From NCBI RefSeq assembly GCF_016086655.4, contig NC_052143.2:21963886-22027885 (forward strand): DNA of 64,000 bases, read 5' to 3'. How positions within the stretch are numbered: position 1 is the first letter of the stretch; every line of letters begins with the position of its first letter. Of this stretch, positions 36,301-44,578 are shown in pieces. The translations under genes and the position numbers were made by a program. The notes below the pieces were generated by a model. It worked only from the letters and a program-made list of their open reading frames with translations. It had not been told where the DNA came from and ran no database searches. This stretch comes from Lepeophtheirus salmonis. Lineage: Eukaryota; Arthropoda; Copepoda; Siphonostomatoida; Caligidae.

Positions 36301-36799
36301 GGAATGAGTGCCACTTGGAGGAGTACGAGTCGGCATGGAAGAGTCTCTTCCATATGTTTGTCCAAAGCCAACTGAAAATATATTTATTATTAATGATATT
36401 CCATGGTTCATAAAAGCTAGCCAAAAGTTTATCAAATTAATTACCCATTTCATTATTGTTGTCATGAGTGGTGTCCTCGAAGCGGCCCGGATAGGTTGGG
36501 GTCGTTGTTGAGCCTGAGGATGTAGAGGAAGTCACCAAAGTCGGTTGTTGATATGAGGCATTTAATCCATTATTGACAGAGTCTACTCCTAAAATGTTGT
36601 TGTTGAAGGCGCGAGGTTCCTCGTTATTTTTCCGAGCGTGTCCCCCGGTAAAAGGATGTATGTGATTCATCCAGGGATTAGTGTGGGGGTGATGGAGATG
36701 CTGAGCATGATGAGTATGGAGTGGATGATAGACACTATTATATGCACCAGGGCTAAGGCCTCCGGGTGCTAAATCCCAAAGCACATGATTAGGCTCCAT
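14868..36799 (-). CDS. pim: PIM-type serine/threonine protein kinase (4 coding exons, 591 aa)
   Basis: Join, minus strand: 36799-36445, 36371-35842, 26554-26191, 15394-14868. All introns have GT-AG borders and the phases agree, giving 591 residues. Residues 1-250 are low complexity (His-rich 25-54, Gln/Pro/Ser/Thr-rich, eight Thr at 219-226). The kinase domain is about 254-504: glycine loop LGKGGFG 260-266, VAIK Lys283, C-helix Glu304 in NGTRVPLEV, hinge MDRPEP 334-339, HRDIKDEN 379-386 with Asp381, DFG 400-402, APPEW 422-426, and AVWSLGILLYDMVCGDIPF. The RPEP hinge, the TEWG-x2-NGTRVP segment and DLFDFITE are PIM signatures; PIM kinases are constitutively active Ser/Thr kinases acting on survival, growth and translation substrates. 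Vertebrate PIMs are about 310-400 aa, so the long N-terminus and Ser-rich tail (505-591) are unusual. The start ATG sits in CAAAATGG, a good Kozak context. 5' UTR exons were not determined. Confidence 0.92.
16600..17398 (-). pseudogene. Mariner-like element, internally deleted (group 1)
   Basis: The 5' end lies at 17398: on the minus strand it begins CTGGGTGGTCCATTGAATTT beside a TA (17399-17400), like the copy starting at 29070. The frame then reads NPLKSMSVHARDLGVSYQTV and KSLVRVEMPL, the helix-turn-helix part of a mariner transposase. After stops and frameshifts, NTGALKTTVRQHWD at about 16760-16815 matches the C-terminal region. The catalytic core between them is missing. A 3' terminus was not clearly found; similarity near 16452 is weak. 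Confidence 0.75.
17503..17546. repeat. Perfect 20-bp AT palindrome with 4-nt loop
   Basis: ATAATATATATAATATATGT, loop TGGC, then the exact reverse complement. It lies about 100 bp beyond the mariner end and could extrude a cruciform. No function is inferred. Confidence 0.75.
18298..19315 (+). pseudogene. Mariner-like element (group 2), 5' end intact, transposase broken
   Basis: The 5' terminus CCGGGCCAATCGTTTTTATT follows TA (18296-18297) and is shared with 42011-42447. The coding remnant reads FEIAALLRKGLSKKATGEQT (N-terminal helix-turn-helix). After frame changes, FSDENTFNVDPVFNRQNDRV follows (about 18820-18880), containing the first catalytic aspartate motif (SDE-x-TF-x-VDP). Further pieces continue to about 19310. 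Multiple stops and shifts show it is dead. No 3' inverted repeat was found. Confidence 0.75.
19495..19557. repeat. 29-bp hairpin with 5-nt loop
   Basis: The left arm 19495-19523 and right arm 19529-19557 are reverse complements with two mismatches (core CTAATG-AATTTAAAGGTT). It lies inside repeat-derived DNA in kinase intron 3. Confidence 0.75.
19560..19751 (+). repeat. Right part of hAT-like repeat family B fused to a family A end
   Basis: AAACCAAGCCCTCT and ATCCTGTGGGCGCCCTG (to 19631) match the family A right end. The following GACATTGCTAATTTTTAC through CCCATCACTA (19751) matches the right end of the complete family B element at 24190-24598. The junction order is the same in both places. 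Confidence 0.6.
20106..20393. mobile_element. Short-element family A, complete copy A3 (288 bp)
   Basis: Left end CAAGGACGTGCGCAGG and right end CCTGCGGACGCCCCTG are inverted repeats. The flanks are identical ACATG 5-mers (20101-20105 and 20394-20398). GAGGGGCTTGGTTTTT and CTACAGCCCCTTCATTCC are the sub-terminal modules. The interior is A-rich with no coding function. Confidence 0.85.
21197..21400. repeat. Diverged family A-like repeat (A4)
   Basis: GGCTGTAGGGGATAAAGCCC is followed by two tandem AGCTGTGGATTTTTGA modules (about 21282 and 21314) and ACAAAAACCAAGCTCTC, all family A components. The left terminus instead starts TAGGGTGGTGC, like the fold-back element at 21873. The right terminus is unclear. 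Confidence 0.5.
21873..21993. mobile_element. 121-bp fold-back MITE with TA target sites
   Basis: The left arm GGGTGGTGCATCAGACCCCC and its continuation to GCCTTGG is mirrored by the right arm from CCAAGGCAA to GTCTGATGCACCC. Together they leave only a short central spacer. TA dinucleotides flank both ends (21871-21872 and 21994-21995), as for Tc1/mariner insertions. Confidence 0.85.
22065..22695 (+). repeat. Repeat family C/D, longest copy
   Basis: Contains the 5' block GGGCGTTTGGGTCAACTCA, the middle block CCTCAAGCTGTTATTATTAT and the 3' block GCTTGCAGCTTATCTAAC with AGTTAGGGTGACCA. These blocks recur separately at 7540, 51990, 57860 and 58450. An inserted stretch (about 22390-22500) includes AATAAAGTAAGGTCTGTCTG, which resembles 21753-21775. 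Class is unknown. Confidence 0.5.
23346..23862. mobile_element. Short-element family A, complete copy A5 (517 bp)
   Basis: Left end CAAGTGCGTCTGCAGG, right end CCTGCAGACGCCCCTA, flanks GTTAC on both sides (23341-23345, 23863-23867). GGCTGAAGGCTATAGCCCCC follows the left end. The interior has several AATAGCT-x-ATGA-type modules separated by T runs. Confidence 0.85.
24190..24598. mobile_element. hAT-like element family B, complete copy (409 bp)
   Basis: The left end TAGTGATGGGAAGATTAATC and the right end GGATTTTCACATTACTA are imperfect inverted repeats. The flanks ATTGTTAT (24182-24189) and ATTCTTAT (24599-24606) match at 7 of 8 positions. The interior carries GAATCGGAATAAGCATCGG near the left, AATCGCATCGGAATCGGCAT near the right, and a family A-like T-rich core with GACGCCCCCTCCCC. 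Confidence 0.75.
24964..25451. repeat. Possible TIR element, CAGGSCC-type ends
   Basis: The left end CAGGCCCAATGTTAGGAT and, on the opposite strand, the right end AGGGCTGGTGCCTAGAGGGG resemble each other loosely and resemble common hAT-like termini. The interior is AT-rich with scattered CCCCTTCC tracts. No exact target duplication was seen. Confidence 0.35.
26191..26554 (-). CDS. pim: Kinase coding exon 3 (catalytic core)
   Basis: Encodes residues 296-416 plus one base. It carries the C-helix Glu304, the hinge MDRPEP, the catalytic loop HRDIKDEN, the magnesium-binding IDFG and YSDFDG. The acceptor is TTATAG|GTGAAC and the donor is GATG|GTATGT. All catalytic residues are present. Confidence 0.95.
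27135..27506. mobile_element. Short-element family A, complete copy A6 (372 bp)
   Basis: Left end CAGGGGCGTCCGCAG is followed by CTTGGTTTTTGG. Right end CCCTACAGACGCCTG is preceded by ATATAGCCCCTCCATCCC. GTAGT flanks both ends (27130-27134, 27507-27511). It lies in kinase intron 2. Confidence 0.85.
27905..28443. mobile_element. Short-element family A, long copy A7 (539 bp)
   Basis: Left end CACGGGCGTCCGCAGG, right end CTTGCAGACCCTCCTG preceded by ATCAAGCCCTCTCC. The interior repeats a roughly 70-90 bp unit several times (TCCAAA-AATTTAATATTTGAAATTT then a GTGGATTTT block). The 5-bp flanks do not match here (CTACT versus ATACA). Confidence 0.75.
29070..29900 (+). pseudogene. Mariner-like element (group 1), internally deleted
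   Basis: The 5' end CCAGGTGGACCATAGAAATC follows TA (29068-29069). A leader containing GAGCTCTCTAGCTTAC is shared with 63474. The frame at 29238-29507 reads VNPLKSMRAHAGDFGISHQT, the helix-turn-helix domain. VERSLLTPAIKE then leads directly to HFWPSYSPDAN and FWMHVEG, which belong to the third catalytic aspartate region. The segment holding the first two aspartates is deleted. C-terminal pieces (WYAMTEENIHS; LLEGIIDAMGNYI in another frame) run to about 29870. The 3' terminus was not found. Confidence 0.8.
30067..30089. repeat. (TA)n microsatellite
   Basis: Uninterrupted alternating TA run in kinase intron 2, just after the mariner remnant. Confidence 0.85.
30522..30550. repeat. Solitary family A left end (A8)
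   Basis: CAAGGGCGTCCGCAGGATTA followed by CATTTTG matches the start of other copies (A9, A11). No right end follows within the expected length. Confidence 0.55.
32682..32919. mobile_element. Short-element family A, complete copy A9 (238 bp)
   Basis: Left end CAGGGGCGTCCGCAGG. Right end CCCTCGGGATGCCGTTG is diverged but placed correctly after CTACAGCCCCTACAGTTC. Flanks are identical AATTA (32677-32681, 32920-32924). A second internal left-end-like piece (ATACGCAGGGGTTGGGCTAA) suggests nesting or duplication. Confidence 0.8.
35842..36371 (-). CDS. pim: Kinase coding exon 2 (low-complexity region and start of kinase domain)
   Basis: Encodes residues 119-295. It starts GFGQTYGRDSS after the split codon and has Gln/Pro/His-rich and Thr-rich stretches. 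It ends with the glycine loop, VAIK and KITEWGL. The donor is CTT|GTAAGT, a consensus site, phase 0. Confidence 0.9.
36372..36444 (-). other. Kinase intron 1 (73 bp)
   Basis: The donor is GTAATT and the acceptor is ATTTTCAG. Reading through instead would meet stops, and splicing restores a continuous frame (phase 1). Confidence 0.75.
36445..36799 (-). CDS. pim: Kinase coding exon 1 (start codon, His-rich N-terminus)
   Basis: Encodes residues 1-118 plus the first base of codon 119. It opens MEPNHVLWDLAPGG and contains many histidines (HPLHTHH, HLHHPH). The donor is ATGG|GTAATT on the minus strand. No known domain is seen, and it is probably disordered. Confidence 0.8.
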
Positions 36800-37340
36800 T
36801 TTGGGGCTCTTAAAACATGAACTATTTAAACTCTGAGGGTAAACACACGTCTTCTTCTATCTATTGGACTCATTCGCTCTTTCTACAACACACTCTTATA
36901 ATAATATCGACGATCCGCATAAATTAAATAACATTAACAGCATGCACTTTTTGATAGAAAAAAAATAAAATAATGAAATATATATATATGAATAAAAAAA
37001 AGTGAATGCGTCCACCGCACGTCTTACTTCACTACTGATGAATTTAGTGAGATTTTTTTTTGTATTTAAATTGACGCGCACACGCACTCGCACGCTCTTT
37101 ATTTAAACATTTATATATATATTTAGTTATTTGAATGCGCTTCTCCACTTCTTTGCGTAGAAGAAGCAAAGCTGTTATCACAGCAGAAGAATAACGACGA
37201 AGACCTTTTTTTTCTTCTCTCCGTTCACTAACCTCATGCAAAAAAAGTATTAAATGCACGCAACGACAGCTGACCCCTTTTTCTGTCTGCGTTACTAGGT
37301 GGGAATTATAATTTATAGATACTACTATTAGAACTAACAT
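36800..37340 (-). promoter_or_regulatory. Upstream region of the kinase gene (5' UTR/promoter candidate)
   Basis: Immediately upstream of the start codon and less AT-rich than the introns, with CG-containing words (GACGCGCACACGCACTCGCACG near 37073-37095 in two blocks). It plausibly holds the 5' UTR and promoter, but no TATA box or initiator could be fixed. The short minus frames 36896-37093 and 37044-37340 show no motif. Confidence 0.3.
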
Positions 37341-37543
37341 ACATTTATTTAAACAATTTTAATTTAATATTCAATGACATTTTATCATCTATTCCATCTC
37401 TATACTCGCTCTCTCTCTCTTATTGGAGCAGTATTACTTATAAGTTATGGTTATGAGGAAAGATTGATTCTTTTATAGGATTTTCATGGATACGTTTCAA
37501 TCTCGCATATACTCCTTTTATCCGTTGCATTCCCTCAGTAACA

Positions 37544-37757
37544 CAGGGGCGTCCGATGGGAAATTATGGAATTTTTTCCCAATAACTATAGATTTTTCAA
37601 ATTTTTTCTCCGAAAAGTTCAAACTTTGAATGTAATTTTTGAAATTTTGTTTCAAAATGTAATATTTGAAATGATTTTCTAAAAAATTTATATTAGAAAT
37701 TTAATTTACTAAGTTTTCTTCTGAAAAATTAACAACATAATCCTGTGGACACCCCTG
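37544..37757. mobile_element. Short-element family A, shortest complete copy A10 (214 bp)
   Basis: Left end CAGGGGCGTCCGATGGG, right end ATCCTGTGGACACCCCTG, identical TAACA flanks (37539-37543, 37758-37762). It lies about 745 bp upstream of the kinase start codon. Confidence 0.85.
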
Positions 37758-38483
37758 TAACAGGAGGGCTAAAGAGGGAGAGAGGGTTAGTCCAGCGACC
37801 ATGATAATAATATGTAACAATGATAAATCAGTAACTTGTTTTTCTTTTGCACACTTCTCTCTTAAAGAAGTAGAATGTATATATGCGATGCATTTTCGTT
37901 TCTTTTTTTTTTTTTCATTTTTTGTCCTTCTTCCCTTGCATTTATTCCTCCTATTAAAAGAATAAAAAGAAAGAGAGAGAGAAGCAGGAGGAGGGAATCT
38001 TTTTTAAAGGCCTCATTTTTTTATTTTTTGGATCCTAAAGAAACGATTTGCACTTACAGTTGAAAAAGTTCGTCATGCATTTAGAAATAATATAATAATA
38101 ATTAATACTCATTCAATAAAAGTTAGAAAAACACGAGAGGGCGCGCTGTTCTCCTTCCTTTATTAGGTCGTTGTAAGTGAATAAAGATAGCAGCAGCATT
38201 TCCAGACATGCGTGTGTGTGTGTCTGAGCAAGGACTACTACAAGAGCAGTCCTTGGGAGTGAAAAGATGAACGCTCTTGTTTTTTTGTTGAAAGGTTTCT
38301 TACAACATAAATGTACCACTGCATTAATATTAAAATTTTATTTCCAGGGAGGATAATCTACATATTATATACATACAATACAGTAAATATTGGTGTTCTC
38401 ACTATTTATTATATATTTCTACCTTAACGGTGAATTGACAAGAAATATTACATATATTTTTCTATGAAGAGGGATTTGAATTA
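37758..38483. other. Intergenic DNA, no gene seen
   Basis: Contains a purine-rich stretch (AGAAAGAGAGAGAGAAGCAG near 37970) and a short GTGTGTGTGTG run near 38211-38221. No supported gene. Confidence 0.4.
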
Positions 38484-38960
38484 GGGTGACCAGTAGGGTT
38501 GTGTCGGTCCTTATTAGGGACTGTGGTCGAGTCGAGTCCGATCCAATACAGTCCAGGTCCATTTTTCCGTCCTTAAAGAAGTTAAATTCGATACCTAGTG
38601 ACGACAATGAGTGTGTTTTTCCTTTTTTAATTATTCTGTTATATAATATAATAAGTTATGTAACCATGTAATAATATGTTATGTTCGTATTATATTGTAA
38701 TATAATGAAGGAGCAACATTTTTTGACAGATATGTGCAATAAACCTTAATATATATTTCATATATCTTATTTGGCTTAATAAACCATCAAATTTTTATGA
38801 AAAATTCCAAGGAACGACAGTTTAGGACTTGTCCCAAGGACCAACGGTCTTAAGGATCGTTCCCAAGGACTGATGTCCCTATACCCATAGGGCCGCTCTG
38901 AGACTAGACTGAACCGAATAAATATGTTTCGATCAGGTGACCAATCTTAAGAAATTCATT
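38484..38960. repeat. Palindromic CGGTCC-type repeat (family E)
   Basis: GTTGTGTCGGTCCTTATTAG near the left and GGACTGATGTCCCTATAC near the right are partly inverted. Repeated AAGGAC/GTCC words lie between them. A related GTGTGTCGGTCCTTAGTTAT occurs at 43098. The left edge, TTAGGGTGACCA, also matches the 3' end of family C/D. Confidence 0.4.
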
Positions 38961-39810
38961 GAGTGAAGTAAGAGCGATGAATAATTCAATTATCTTCAAG
39001 CACACTAGAGGAGAACCAAATTCTTGGAATAAACAGAGAGAGCTGCTCATGATTGTTTTTTCCCCACTACTTGCTCACAGTGCAAATGGCGAGTGATTTT
39101 TTCCTCTAAAGCAAGCTATATGGATCAAGGAGAGGAATTGTTTGTGCGTTGTATCACTGAAGGGGGATTCTGTGCACCCAGTAAAATTTCAAAAGCATGA
39201 CCTACAATGACTTTCATACCTACTTGATAGGCAATCGCCCAATTTTGGATAAGTCTTCAGAGAAAGATGGCCAACCACATGAGGAGAACTGAAAAGAATT
39301 TTATTTTTCATATTTATATATGAGACCACATAAAGAATTTACATAGTCATGGTGCAGCATGCTATCCACTACACCTCCCCTCGTGACGAAGTGTCCTCTT
39401 CCTCAAAAACTTAAATATGGTCACTCTATTTGAATACACAAAGAGAAGTAAATAATTACGATATGTAAGATCTTGCTATACGTTCTCTTCACTGTAATCC
39501 TTTATTTACTCAGCATTTATATGTAGGTAATATTTGAAACCCCCTTATCAATATCATTGGCATTTTTTTTCTACACATTCATTACCTGATTCAATCATGT
39601 GTCATCCTATCCATACTATCTTTGTTACTAGGGATGATTATGTTGATATGGAATTAAGTTCCGTTTACATTCACATCATACATAGTATATTATCAAGGTA
39701 ACTTATTTGCTTAACCCAGTTATAACTGACTCAACTACCTATATACATATTACTTACAGGAAAAGGGACTAGTTGATATTTCATCACTTTCTCGGAATAA
39801 TCAACTACAT
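38961..39810. other. Intergenic DNA, no gene seen
   Basis: No recognisable open frame or repeat terminus was identified here. Confidence 0.35.
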
Positions 39811-40514
39811 TAGTGGTTCCTAAAGTGGGGATCGTGGGACACATCAGAGGGGTCGCAAGATGATTTCCAAAAAAAGAAGAATATAATATAAATTTGGTGT
39901 CAAAACTTAAATGGTCATGAATGTTCATATTTTTTATAAGTCTCCTCTGGATCATCTTCAAAGTATTTCCTAGAAGATGGTGCTCCACAAAAGCATAATT
40001 CCATTCACCCCTTTTACTGCCACAGCTAATTATCGGTCGTCTGATATGGAAGATGCGCTTATCGAACCAAACACTAAAAACAGAATTTTGATTTTAAGAA
40101 ACTGGACAAACTCTGGATTTTTTGGATCAACTTATTTATGTGAGAAAACCTTTTCTGTATTGATTTGTATCCAAAATAATTTTTTAATACTTCTTTTATA
40201 ATCCTATTTGCACATCCACAGCCTGTTATGTTATTTATTTGTGAGTCTCAATTGTAACTTTATTTACTGAAAAAATAAGAATAGAAATGATTCAATGTAG
40301 TACCTTTCATTTATTTTAAATATAATATATATTCGATTATTTCTTGAGTGTATTTCCTATATTTATTTTCAATATATATGAATGTCGAATTAAAATCTAT
40401 ATTTTCCTATGGGTTGAACTTTATGTGGATTATACGGCCATTAAGTAGTTTATATGCATTCAATGCACTCCAAATTCGATGAGGGTTGAACTCGAAAAAG
40501 TTTGTGAACCACTG
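39811..40514 (+). mobile_element. hAT element remnant with dimerisation-domain scrap
   Basis: The left end TAGTGGTTCCTAAAGTGGGG and the right end GTTTGTGAACCACTG are inverted repeats of the CAGTGGTTC type common in hAT transposons. Near the 3' side the frame 39977-40201 contains FFGSTYLCEKTFSVL, matching the conserved C-terminal dimerisation motif (STYLCE-x2-FS) of hAT transposases. Most of the transposase is missing. Left and right 8-bp flanks do not match clearly. Confidence 0.7.
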
Positions 40515-42010
40515 GTTTAGAACACCCAATTTTATGAGCCCAAAATATCTGTGTAATTTTGTACATGATTATTAATTTTTCTTTCCAAGTCCAAGGTTAA
40601 AACTGTACATTTGTAGGGTTTTTATTTGGCTGATGCAGGTGGGATTCGGGGGATCCATCCTTTAATAGAAGAAGACTTAAATATGCCCTACTTTTTTAAC
40701 TTGAGAATCCGTTTTTCAAATTTGCTTGGACTCTCTTTCAATAACGTTCCACGCACCAGACAAGTGTAAGATAATTGCTTCATTAATTTTTTTAAATTAA
40801 GGCATATATTTTCAATAATAACTGATGTTTATTATAGCATCAAATTAACAGTATATTGATGATGACGTCAATGACTGATGATATTATTAATAAACATAAT
40901 TGGGGGAAACATTGATCCAGGGGACACAAAATTTTTTGTCCCATCCAAACACGTTCCAAATATTTAAAACAGGGCTTCAAAATTTAGGGATCGTTGCATC
41001 TTTATTCCATTATCAGGCTCTGAGTACATTTTTTGATAGTGGAGTAATGCATGTAATTTTTCACAAAAAAAAAAGAACTACATTTTTTTTTGCTGTTTTA
41101 TGACCAACTGTTTTCATTTGACAGGATATGTCCTCATTTTACATCCAGTGTAAAGCATTCTGGGAACTTTTTTTCATTAATGAATGAAATGTCTGGTTTT
41201 TTAAGTTAAGTCGATTTTCTGGATATAAAAAGAGTACATGCTACGTGCAAAGATAGACTCCCTCATTTAATGTATTATGGCAATAACCTCTCTTGTTGCA
41301 TGGTCCTTGATTCTCTTAACTTATTTTCTTTTGGGTTATGTTTTTTAATATGTTGAATACAAGTTGCAACTAAAAAATGAAATGGAATAATTTAAAATGA
41401 AGGATTTATAGTGTTTAGGATGAGGATAAATGCAATAATTTAATATTCCATAGATGATCAATAAATTAAAATTATCATTTTTGACTATATTAATACTAAA
41501 TTATAAGTATTCTGTGTCACATTATAAAGTTCAAATGCCCACAGTTATATTACCCATAAATACATAATAACTTTGTAATTTGTCAAAATGAAATGATAGT
41601 ATAAATTAATTTATAGTAATTTGAACGACCAATATTGTAATTAAATAATGGATTTTGAGAAAAAGGATTTGCATCTTGTTTATACAAATTCCATCTTGTA
41701 CAGACATCAACATATATATATATATATATAAATACTAAAAACATTTATTTAGATTATGGACAAACCCATGAAAACGAAAGTTTTAAACACACATTTCCCC
41801 CTTATTTTCTGCCATAGAATCCGCAATGTAAAAAAAAGAAAATAAGTGTATGCGGGGAAAAAAGTGCACAGAGTAACTTTTTTACTTTTGTTGTTAGGTG
41901 CTGGGAAGCACAGCACTATTTGGTTGTGTCTTAGTTTATTGGTTACTTATACCTACTCATTTAAAAAAAGAGACTAAAAACATTTCTTCTTTCTTATTTA
42001 TAAAATAATA
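40515..42010. other. Intergenic DNA, no gene seen
   Basis: Contains a TA microsatellite at about 41710-41730. The open frame 40900-41103 has no recognisable motif. Confidence 0.4.
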
Positions 42011-42447
42011 CCAGGCTAACCTTATTTACTCATCTCTACTATGTAAATTTTGAGAGGTTAAGGGACATTTTTTTACAATTTTCCTATGAACAATGTTGTA
42101 GAACACATAATTAGCTCTCGATTGCTAAGAAAAACATTGTCTTTGTGCCTACCAAGAGCACAACACACTACAAGAAGAGCGATCAGCCGCGCAGGATTGT
42201 ACAGGAAGGCTACGAGGAGTAGACTGGGCCTCGAGAAAGACGATTTACAATGTCTTCCATGCATAGATGATCTTTTGGGACAGTTCCGGTTGGAGGAGGC
42301 AGGTATCTCAATCACTTTCCCGTACTGTGTGCTCATAATGGCGAATAGAACAACGTTTTTCTTAGTAAGGAAATTGTAAAAAATGATTCGTAACCTCTCA
42401 AAATTTGCATACAAGAGATAACAAAATAACAAAAACGATTGGTCTGG
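42011..42447. mobile_element. 437-bp mariner-derived element with about 75-bp inverted ends (group 2)
   Basis: Left end CCAGGCTAACCTTATTTACT and right end AAAAACGATTGGTCTGG, flanked by TA (42009-42010, 42448-42449). Both arms contain TTTTGAGAGGTTA and its reverse complement TAACCTCTCAAAA. They continue inward through a TTTACAATTTTC block and AAGAAAAACATTGT versus ACAACGTTTTTCTTAG. The left arm matches the 5' part of the mariner at 18298. The central part keeps scraps of the N-terminal transposase region. Confidence 0.8.
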
Positions 42448-43099
42448 TATATGTCGATAGTCCTTTTTTGACTTTGTTAAATGAGTTGCACCAACTTACA
42501 AATTAACTCCCAGAACATTTCATGACTCTCTTCAAAAAACATCGATAAAAAACCGTTAAAATGCCATTTACTACTTATTTATGAAACTACTAATTTTTTT
42601 TTTTTTTGGTTTGTTAAATAGATTTATATACATAACATGAATGTATGATTATACTTTTATTTATTTTTACCACTCTGAGATCTTGCAATTATTATTATTC
42701 CTCTTTCCTAACTTTGCAAATAAAATATTGTTCATATATGAAATAATAATAATTTACAGGTTTCAAACTCGGACAATGACCTCTTCTAACCAAAGATTTT
42801 TTTTTTTTGCAAAATGTCTATACAGGGCTATTCAGAATAGTTTTTTTAGGGTTTGATTTTTTAAAACATCCATTCATTTGATATTCGATTGACTTAAATT
42901 TTCTGGATTCAATCCTACCAAAGAAGTATAAAAATACTAAATAAGCCATATATGCTACATACTTAGTATGGGATTAGTCTTTCAGTCTGTAATAGTTTAA
43001 AAACCGTCTAAATTGGATAAATCAACTGAATATCCATCAACCTGTGGAAAACGTGAAATACGGGGAGACATTATGGGACTTATAACATGTAAGACGTTG
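42448..43099. other. Intergenic DNA, no gene seen
   Basis: AT-rich; the 71-codon open frame at 42641-42856 lacks motifs. Confidence 0.4.
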
Positions 43100-43391
43100 T
43101 GTGTCGGTCCTTAGTTATTTTGTCCAAGTCTTAGAACCAGCCCTATCTATCAGAAAATTAAATTTTTGAAAAAAAAATTGTAAAATTATTTTCAAATTCA
43201 AATTTCTGTAAAAAAAAAATCAAGTATTTTTTTTCCATAACTTATTAAAGTTATAAATTTTGTTAAATACCAGTCATAAATAAGTATCGGAATTACAAAC
43301 TAAACATTCTTTTACCTGAGTCCATTCTGATTCAAGAAAAAACACCCAATTATCCAATTCCTGATTCTGATTAATCGTCCCTTCACCACTA
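43100..43391 (-). repeat. hAT-like family B copy, opposite orientation, partial
   Basis: The right edge GATTAATCGTCCCTTCACCACTA (written here as GATTAATCGTCC plus CTTCACCACTA) is the reverse complement of the family B left end. The preceding CTGATTCAAG and CCAATTCCTGATTCTG blocks and an A-rich interior fit the family. The other end is not defined. Confidence 0.5.
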
Positions 43392-43431
43392 CAAATTATT
43401 CATCAATATCATTTTTGATTCTTATTCATCT

Positions 43432-43473
43432 AAGTTTTTAAGAGCAATGGAGAACCATTGCTCTTAAAAACTT
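43432..43473. repeat. Perfect 19-bp hairpin with AGAA loop
   Basis: AAGTTTTTAAGAGCAATGG, loop AGAA, then its exact reverse complement. It starts 40 bp after the family B end. Confidence 0.85.
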
Positions 43474-44086
43474 CTTTATTTTTTTAAATAAACATCTTTG
43501 AAGCATAAAAAATAGGTCTTTATTTCTTCCATTTATGTACAAATAATTGCAAAATAGGTTCAAATTTTTATGTATTCTCAAACAAAATTGATTGATCACC
43601 TTGTGCCAGACAAAATGCACACTCTGCAGTTATATGTAAATCCCTGTTATTTTTTAAATTTCTCTTGACTACAACTAGGAGAGGATAGAGAAGCATATTT
43701 GATCATATTACATCATTTACAAGTATGCAGTAAACTTGTTACGTAAGTATTTATAAAATAAAATACACAAACATCAGTTTGTGTCTCCATAAAAATATGT
43801 AAAAGGATACAAGGTCATCCCCGACGAATATTTGATTACTGTATGTCAATTAATGTTAAGAGATGTTTTTCAAATAACTCTGGACAGCTGTTAAAATGTA
43901 TCCTTGATCAAAACTCCTTTATAATTGTTCGCTGCTGATTGCAAATATGTTTCCTAGCTTTTGTTTTAACAAAACGATACATACAAATTAGTTGGGAATA
44001 ATTGAAGGTTTTACCATTGGGTATATTTCGAAATAAGAATAAATTCCTCTTGTCCTACATACGATGTCTGATAAAAAAACTGTTAC

Positions 44087-44578
44087 AAGGGCGTTCACCA
44101 GGATTATATTTTGGCGAGGGATGGTTTTGGATTCTTTTGAAAAAAAAATTCAAAATCCATAACAAATGACAAAAAAGTTTATTTTTTGGAAAAAAAATTC
44201 TAAAATTTATAACTATTCACAAAAAATTATTCTTTTGGGGATTTTTTTCTTTTAAATATGAAATTTTTAATAAAATAATTTCAAAAATCTTAAGCTATTC
44301 AAAAAAAATATTTAATTTTTGGAAAAATAATTTAAATATTTTATTATTCTGGAAAAATCTAAAAAATCTATACCTTTTACAAAAGAAATCAAATGTTCAG
44401 GAAAAAAACTTCAAAAAATTATAGTTTTTCAGAAAAAAATTCAAATATTAATTTTGTTTCTCTGCTGCATAATTTGTCCGAATGACAAAAAAATGTGCTA
44501 GTAAAAAGGAAAAATTCCTTTATTTTTTTTTTTTGAGGGTGGGGGGGGAGGAGGCTACAGCCACACTAAACACACTTG
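44087..44578. mobile_element. Short-element family A, complete copy A11 (492 bp)
   Basis: Left end CAAGGGCGTTCACCAGGATT followed by ATATTTTGGCGAGGGATGG. The right end is diverged (GAGGCTACAGCCACAC to CACACTTG). Identical TGTTA flanks occur on both sides (44082-44086, 44579-44583). The interior has several AAAAATTC-AAA-CTATTCA modules. Confidence 0.75.

Noticed and set aside
36308..36511. 67-codon plus-strand open frame over kinase exon 1 and 2 boundary
   Set aside because: Antisense to confirmed coding exons and the short intron.
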